This document shows, in pieces, positions 57,311 to 64,000 of a DNA stretch of 64,000 bases. Source of the DNA: Opeltia flavorubescens (lineage: Eukaryota > Ascomycota > Lecanoromycetes > Teloschistales > Teloschistaceae); contig KE546967.1 of NCBI GenBank assembly GCA_000442125.1, positions 1,612,001 to 1,676,000 of the forward strand, in the 5' to 3' direction. The number at the start of each line of letters is the position of its first letter. Position 1 is the first letter of the stretch. The position numbers and the translations under genes are program-made. The notes under the pieces are model-generated. The model did not search any database and was not told the DNA's origin. It was given only the letters and a program-made list of their open reading frames with translations.

Positions 57311-60300
57311 ATGGTGCACTCCCTTGCGCATCTTTTCATGGGCCAGAAAGAAAATTAACGATGTCTTCTTTAGGGAGCTACTAAGCGTGCTGGGCGCAAG
57401 AAAGATTCCAATACCAATGCGACAGCTGCACCCTCAAGCGGCGGAGCCGGGAAGCAACAGGTCAAAAAAGCTGTTTTTGAAAGCACGAAGAAGAAGGAAG
57501 TGGGGGTGTCAGATCTCACATTGCTCAGCAAAATATCGAATGAGGCAATCAACGACAATCTTAAGAAGCGTTTCGAGAACGCGGAGATCTACGTGCGTTC
57601 ATGAGGATGAGCGAGCACTGAATAAATCAGCGCAGTGCTAATACCGACGGCAGACTTATATCGGTCATGTGCTGGTCTCGGTCAACCCCTTCAGAGACTG
57701 TACGTTCATCCATAACCCGGGTCAGCAATGGTGGACATTGACATTTCAACAGTGGGGATATATACAGACAAGGTCCTGGACTCTTACCGAGGGAAGAACC
57801 GGCTTGAGACTCCGCCACATGTCTTTGCTGTAGCTGAATCGTCTTATTACAACATGAATGCTTACAAGGAAAATCAATGCGTTATCATATCCGGCGAATC
57901 GGGAGCAGGGAAGACGGAAGCGGCCAAACGAATCATGCAATATATCGCCAGCGTATCCGGCGGAAGTGATTCTTCGATTCAACAGATCAAGGACATGGTC
58001 CTGGCAACGAATCCTCTCCTTGAATCATTCGGCAATGCGAAGACTTTGAGGAACAATAATTCGTCGCGGTTTGGGAAGTATCTAGAGCTACAATTCAACG
58101 CTCAAGGTGAACCTGTAGGAGCCAACATCACCAACTATCTGCTTGAAAAGTCAAGGGTTGTTGGTCAGATCACCAATGAACGGAATTTCCATATATTCTA
58201 CCAATTCACCAAGGCTGCATCATCGAATCACAGAGGTATGATTCTCTCCCTGTTGTCAGGCGGTACAGCGCTGAGCAAACACCAGAAATATTTGGCGTAC
58301 AGCAACCGCAATCATATACCTACACGAGTCGCTCGAAATGCTTTGATGTCCAAGGCATCGATGATGCTACCGATTTCAAAGACACCCTGAACGCAATGAA
58401 GATCATCGGACTTAGCCAGGCAGAACAAGATGACATCTTCCGCATACTTGCTAGCATTTTGTGGCTCGGTAATGTTGCCTTTAGGGAGGACGATAACGGC
58501 AATGCCATGGTCGTGGATCAATCTGTTATTGACTTTGTGGCTTACTTGCTAGAAGTCGATGCCGCTCAAGTGAATAAGGCGCTTACTCTACGTATTGTCG
58601 AAACAGCTCGTGGAGGCCGTAGAGGCTCCGTCTACGAAGTGCCCCTTAATCCTGCACAAGCAATGGCTGTGCGAGATGCTTTAGCAAAGGGTCTTTATTT
58701 CAACCTGTTCGACTGGATTGTGGAAAGAATTAATGCATCACTGAAAGCTCGAGGGTCGATCAAGAACTCCGTTGGAATCCTTGATATCTATGGGTTCGAA
58801 ATTTTTGATAAGAATAGCTTTGAGCAGCTCTGTATAAACTATGTTAACGAAAAGCTGCAGCAAATATTTATTCAGCTCACATTGAAGACCGAGCAAGAGG
58901 AATACGCAAGGGAGCAGATTCAATGGACCCCCATCAACTATTTTGACAACAAGATTGTGTGTGAGCTAATCGAGGAGAAGAGACCGCCAGGGGTGTTTGC
59001 GGCGCTGAATGACGCCTGTGCGACGGCGCACGCTGACCCAGGTGCCGCTGACCAAACCTTTGCCCAAAGACTTAATGCCCTTTCAAATCCGCATTTTCAG
59101 CCTCGTCAAGGCCAATTTGTCGTCAAGCATTACGCTGGTGATGTTAGCTACGCCATCGAAGGCATGACAGACAAAAATAAAGACCAACTGTTGAAGGACC
59201 TGCTGAATCTAATCGGTGGAAGCTCAAATGTATTCATACATACGCTTTTTCCCCACGAGGTCAATCAAGACGACAAACGAAGGCCACCTACAGCAGGAGA
59301 TAAAATCAAGGCGTCGGCAAATGATCTCGTTGCAACTTTGATGAAGGCGCAACCGTCTTACATCAGAACGATCAAGCCAAACGATAACAAGTCTCCAACC
59401 GAGTACAATACTGCGAACGTCATGCACCAGATTAAATATCTAGGGCTCCAGGAGAATGTCCGGATAAGGCGAGCCGGATTTGCCTACAGACAGACTTTCG
59501 ACAAGTTCGTCGAACGATTTTTCCTCCTCTCGCCGAAGATTTCGTACGCGGGTGAATATACTGGGAACCATAACAATCTCGCGGATACGAAACAGATCTT
59601 CAAAGACACTAGCATTCCGATGGACGAGTATCAGTTGGGAGTAACCAAAGCATTCATCAAGACCCCCGAGTCACTATTTGCACTAGAACACATGCGGGAT
59701 CGCTATTGGCACAACATGGCGATACGTATACAGCGTGCTTGGAGGAATTATTTGCGGTATCGCATCGAATGTGCGACCCGTATACAGAGGTTCTGGCGAA
59801 GAGTCAGTGGTGGCGATGAATTCATCAAGACTCGAGACTACGGCCACCAGGTCCTTCAAGGACGCAAAGAGCGACGCAGATTCAGCTTGCTTGGATCGAG
59901 AAGATTCATGGGTGATTATTTGGGCATTGGTAACAACCGGGGTCCCGGCGAAGTAATAAGGAGGGCAATCGACTTAAGTAGTGAGTTCTTGACCCTTCAT
60001 TTTTCTGTCTGTTGACGACATGTACTGATCTGTCCAAAGGCAATGAGCGTGTGGTGTTCTCATCTCGTTGCGACCTACTCGAGACTAAGTTCGGCCGATC
60101 GAGTAAACCGAGTCCTAGAATCCTGGTCCTCGTAAGTGCTTTAGCCATTGCGAGCGATTGAAGCGACACTAATATACTCAGACGAACAAAAACGTGTATA
60201 TCGTTGTACAAGCATTGGTGAACCGCCAAGTGTCGATTCAATCTGAGCGTACAATCGCTCTAGGTACGATCAAGTTTGTGAGTACCTCGACGCTCAAAGA

Positions 60301-61502
60301 CGACTGGTTTTCCCTGGGGGTGAGCTCGCCTCAAGCAGCAGATCCTTTAATCAACTGCGTTTTCAAAACCGAATTTTTCACCCAATTGAAGATGGTCATG
60401 CCGGGAGGCTTCAACCTCAAAATTTCGGAGATGATCGAGTTCAATAAGAAACCCGGCAAGCCCTCAACGGTAAAGGCGATTAAAGATCCCAGCGTTACAC
60501 GTGACGACTACTATAAGAGCGGGTCAATACATACAGGGCCAGGTGAACCGCCAAATTCGGTCTCTAAGCGAACACCAAAGCCAAAACAGGTAGCTGGCAA
60601 ACCTATCACGACCGGTAAGCTTCTCCGTCCTGGTGGACCTGGAGGTGCTCCTGGAAGACTCTCATCTCGTGCTCCATCATCACGACCAACCCCTCAGCCC
60701 GCTCATGCGCTACGTAATTCGACACAATCCCAGGCTGTTCCAGTACAGCCAAAGCCAATTGCTCAACCTGCTACCACTCAGTCCAGGCCTATTCCTCATC
60801 CAATCCCAACAGTCAATGGTATCAACCATGGTCGCAATGAGTCTGCGTCCTCGATCTCTCGTGCACCGCCGCCTCCACCGCCAGCTGCTCCCCCAAGTAT
60901 CCAGAAAGATACATTCAAAGCACTTTATGATTTCGCCGGTCAGACCGGGACCGAGCTCACCATGGCACAGGATGAGGTTGTCGAGGTTCTGAAGAAGGAG
61001 CCAAACGGTATGGATTTCCTTCTTGCCCATTCCATCGTGATACCCCATATCGTGTGAATATTGATACCTAGTGCTAGGCTGGTGGCTTGCCAAGAAACTT
61101 GATGGTTCGGCACAAGGCTGGGCCCCCTCCGCATACCTTACCCCCGAGCTTCCTAAACCTACGCCTCCGCCGGCTCCACCAGCTCCGCCAGCTACTGTCA
61201 TCCACCCTCCCCCTAGGACAGCAAACGGCATCGTCCCCAACGGTACATCAGGGCGTCCAATACCTACCGCTCGCGCGAAACCTACTCCTCCTGCACCACC
61301 AACGAAGCGGCCGGTTGGCAAGAAACCAGCACCTCCGCCTGCACCAAGGGACAGCGCTGTGAGCATGTCAAGCACAGGAGGGAATAGCGGGAGGGCGACA
61401 CCAGACGGCGGGAAGCCGAGCCTGGCGGGTGGCTTGGCGGAGGCATTGAGGCAGCGGCAGGCGAGTATGCAAGGAAAAAGGGATGATGATGATGATTGGT
61501 GA
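57311..61502 (+). CDS. myo1: Class I myosin (long-tailed, endocytic)
   Basis: This actin motor of cortical endocytic patches is modelled as an ATG-only exon (57311-57313) plus 57374-57592, 57654-57699, 57753-58235, 58286-59980, 60040-60131, 60182-61007 and 61078-61502. The total is 3789 nt, or 1262 residues. The motor head has [20 protein letters not shown] (P-loop), [13 protein letters not shown] (switch I), [20 protein letters not shown] (switch II region) and the TEDS-site serine in [10 protein letters not shown], a PAK-type context. Two IQ-type motifs follow ([25 protein letters not shown]), then the lipid-binding TH1 tail, a proline-rich TH2, an SH3 domain ([38 protein letters not shown]) and an acidic Arp2/3-binding end (KRDDDDDW). 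The start exon is the weakest part; the motif [11 protein letters not shown] needs the intron 58236-58285 removed. Confidence 0.93.
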
Positions 61503-62160
61503 GATGAGTTATGGGCTTCTTAGCGGGTGCTGTTCTATGGAGATTACGCTATGGCTTTGTAAATGTCGTGCGTTTGACGTGAATTATGGGCGTGAACGTA
61601 GGGAGGTATGATTATGTCATACAACGAAAGGGAGTTCAATTCTGCAGTGGGAGGATCACGATAACAGCCTGCTCAAATGACAGAAAAGAACAGCAATATA
61701 GAAAACTAGTTGCTCGTGAATTTGATGTTACCGTCTCTGAAACATGTAGTGAGCTACACGCGTCATTCCGATGTCTTGGCAGCATAAGACTCTCACCATC
61801 ACCATCAGCCAACCCTCCACGCTCGATCGAAGAGCTACGGGGCTGCTCTCGTACAGCACAATAGAATTCGACTCCATGAGGGGCAGCGTGCTTCAGATCA
61901 CCCTTCAGCCTGATACCTCTGGTTAATCAAACATATTGATACAATAGAGATTTGTTTCTAAGAATAAGACATTTCCAGTACATAGATACATTGTAATTAT
62001 CACTCCAATGTCTTATTCCCTATGTCGCGGCGGATGTACGGTGATCACCATCCACTCTCCTTGATCTCCTGCAACATAGCCTGGGAACTTAGCTTGGAGC
62101 TCAGACTTGGGCCCCAATAGGCTCTCGGTACAGTCCCGCCAAATTGAACAACAGGGGGCA
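61503..62160. other. Intergenic: myo1 3' end and HET gene promoter
   Basis: The 658 bases lie between two plus-strand genes. The frame 61586-61864 has no recognisable content. The HET gene frame is open back to about 62107 without an ATG, so an upstream exon cannot be excluded. Confidence 0.45.
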
Positions 62161-64000
62161 ATGGGAGTACATCAATTGCTATGCCTCAGGTGTCGTGGTC
62201 AAGGTCATGTGGCCAAAGAGTGTTCGTCGCAGGAATGGTTGCCACCATTTGATTGGATGTACTCCAAAGCCCGGATGCGGATGGACTTTCAATCCGCATG
62301 GTCCAGTTCTGATCACAAGCTTTGTCGTCGATGCGAGACATTGGACTTGCTTGGGATGCTGGATGGATTCCCTCCCTGGACTTCTCAGGAAGAACAGGAG
62401 GAGGCCGTCTCGCGAAGGGATGGATCCATACGCTGCTTAGGCAAGACGGGATCCGTGGAGTTCTGGAACGACTGTGAAGTTTGTCGTTGTCTCTTTGCGT
62501 TGACGCCCAATCCACGTTCGAATGAACAGGAAGTCTTGTTGCTTCCGGATTGGTCGTTGTATCGTGTGACGGGTGAATTTGGAGCGGTCCTCGACACGCC
62601 CGAGAAAAGACGGTATGCCACCTGTCTGGTTGTTGCTCTTGACCCAGCTTCGTCATCACTCCCTTTTGCCATCCATGCCCATCGAGGGGACGCCATGTGC
62701 CTCATGGCTGAGGATCTCCAGGACGGAATAACGCTGGGTGGCAGGAAGCTAGTACGTGGTCCGACAGACATGGAAATGGTGAAGGAATGGATAGGACGAT
62801 GCACACGGCTGCACGGCACTCACTGTGCTCCCGTACTGACGGAAGAGCTCACGGGAATACGCCTCATAGATGTCCATCATAGACGCGTTGTCAAGTTTCC
62901 CGGTTTCCCTTGCGATTATGTCGCCTTGAGCTATGTTTGGGGTGGGGTAGCGGCAGAAAGCTATAGGTTGGGGGATGTCATAGGACCCTTGGCTAAAACT
63001 CTTGAAGACGCCATATCTTTCACCAAGGGCCTCGGGAAAACTTACCTTTGGACGGACGCTCTCTGCATAGATCAGTCGAATAATGAAGAAAAAGCCGATC
63101 AAATCGGTAGGATGTGGAGTATATATCGTGGGGCTTACGTGACGGCCTATGCCTTGTCTGGTAGCTCTGCAGAGGCTGGACTGTCCGGCTTTGGCCGCGC
63201 AGAGTACTGTCCTCAGCTCACTTGCTGCGTCAAGGGGAGAAGACTTGTCGGAACGATGCCTACGTTTTCCCTGCAATCTTGGATGACCGTTTGGGCGCAG
63301 CGCGCGTGGACTCTTCAAGAAGCCTATCTTGCACCAAGATGTCTCTTCTTCAGTGATCACCAAATGTATTTCGACTGCGCGGCAATGTTATGTTGCGAGA
63401 CACTCAATGATCTCCGCTCGTGGGGTCACAACCTGACACCAGCCTCGAATCCTACCGGGAGAGAATTTCTCGCCTGGGTGACGGACCAAGTAGGTGCCGG
63501 CGCCTACAGGATACCGCTTCGTGACCCAGCATAGCGACTTGAGAACTGGGGTGTGAAGCTGAATATGTACAGCTACCGGCAATCGTCTTATGATGTAGAC
63601 GCTCAACGAGCGTTGGAAGGAATAGCACAGCAATTGACAACCGTGTACCCCAAGGGCTTTTTTCATGGCCTGCCGATTGAGGATTTTGACTGGGGCCTCT
63701 TGTGGCGGTCTCAATGGCCACCAACTCGCCGTCAAGGATTTCCATCATGGACTTGGGCAGGTTGGATAGGAGGGCTCTGGTTTGGCCAACCCTTTGACGT
63801 CACCCAGACTCGGCGATATTCCGTTTCCCTAGAAATCTCCAGTTTCAAGGCACGTCAAGCAGATCGAATTTTCAAGACGGAATTTACTTCCCTCGAGCCT
63901 CCAGCGAGTCATCTCCCAATGACGGTTGATCCAATCTCTCGAGCATCAATAGACTCCTCCACAGAAGATGTGCTTCGTCCTGACCAGCTCTTAACGGCGG
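62161..64000 (+). CDS. HET-domain protein with N-terminal CCHC zinc knuckle (runs off the window)
   Basis: This heterokaryon-incompatibility-type protein is incomplete because the gene continues past the window end. The chosen start is the ATG at 62161 (MGVHQLLCLRCRGQGHVAKE). Residues 8-21 form C-x2-C-x4-H-x4-C, an exact zinc-knuckle pattern. The typical HET-protein N-region follows (LCRRCETLDLLGML, NDCEVCRCLFALT). The HET domain has YVALSYVWGG, GPLAKTLEDAISFTKGLGKT, YLWTDALCIDQSNNEEKADQ and IGRMWSIYRGAYVTAYALSG; RAWTLQEAYLAPRCLFFSDH follows. A 45-nt intron (63490-63534) has TAG as its last three bases and joins WVTDQ to RLENWGVKL, after which the frame stays open (GFPSWTWAGWIGG). HET proteins trigger cell death on recognition of non-self; the partner here is unknown. 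Confidence 0.82.

Noticed and set aside
63400-63600. HET gene as a pseudogene because of an in-frame TAG
   Set aside because: The TAG is the last three bases of a well-formed 45-nt intron, and the frame continues with typical HET-protein sequence.
1-64000. A biosynthetic or defence gene cluster spanning the window
   Set aside because: Neighbouring genes belong to unrelated housekeeping, surface and regulatory families on both strands; no backbone synthase, transporter set or defence module ties them together.

Overview
The window is nuclear DNA from a filamentous ascomycete (Pezizomycotina). The evidence is short introns (about 45-150 nt) with GT...AG ends and CTAAC/CTGAC-type branch sites, and a typical fungal gene set: a Zn2Cys6 regulator, a hybrid histidine kinase, a WSC-domain wall protein, tyrosinase and a HET-domain protein. 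I cannot fix the class. Genes lie about 2-3 kb apart on both strands. I see no rRNA, tRNA, CRISPR array or transposon I can support. Two single ambiguous bases (N) occur, at about 10815 and 15029.

Layout. 1-2167: no supported gene apart from a weak candidate small secreted protein. 2.2-7.6 kb: F-actin capping protein beta (-), Mph1/FANCM helicase (-) and a small glycine-rich protein (+). 8.7-11.6 kb: a secreted WSC protein whose Ser/Thr stalk is built from many tiny exons. 12.3-17.8 kb: methylmalonate-semialdehyde dehydrogenase (-), calnexin (-) and methylthioribulose-1-phosphate dehydratase (+). 18.1-25.3 kb: a PAS/hybrid histidine kinase (-) and a secreted tyrosinase (-). 26.2-32.7 kb: a DUF202 membrane protein (+), a DUF3602 repeat protein (-), a Pic2-type mitochondrial carrier (-), a CBS-domain protein (+) and a BAH-PHD chromatin protein (+). 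33.3-41.5 kb: an extended SDR (-), DNA topoisomerase I (-), ATP synthase gamma (+) and an F-box-like protein (-). 42.2-48.6 kb: a DHH phosphoesterase (-), a BTB protein (+) and a Dal81/TamA-like Zn2Cys6 factor (-). 49.6-61.5 kb: a fasciclin-like secreted protein (+), the Sin3 corepressor (+) and class I myosin (+). 62.2 kb to the end: a HET-domain gene with an N-terminal zinc knuckle, running off the window.

The genes do not form one pathway. Housekeeping genes (top1, atp3, sin3, myo1, cap2, calnexin) alternate with genes for surface, signalling and self-recognition functions. Two encode actin-patch proteins (cap2, myo1), three act on chromatin or transcription (BAH-PHD, Sin3, Zn2Cys6), and three are mitochondrial (MMSDH, Pic2, Atp3).

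The most unusual feature is the WSC gene. Eight consecutive exons of 15-51 nt (10452-11194) all begin and end in phase 2, so any subset could be skipped without changing frame, which would alter the length of the mucin-like stalk. Other notable points are stop-free 3n introns inside catalytic motifs of the tyrosinase and the histidine kinase, a CCHC zinc knuckle on a HET protein, a BAH protein with a split PHD finger, and a DHH phosphoesterase with two possible starts and a C-terminal PCNA-box-like tail. All models were read by eye and none has been compared with transcripts.
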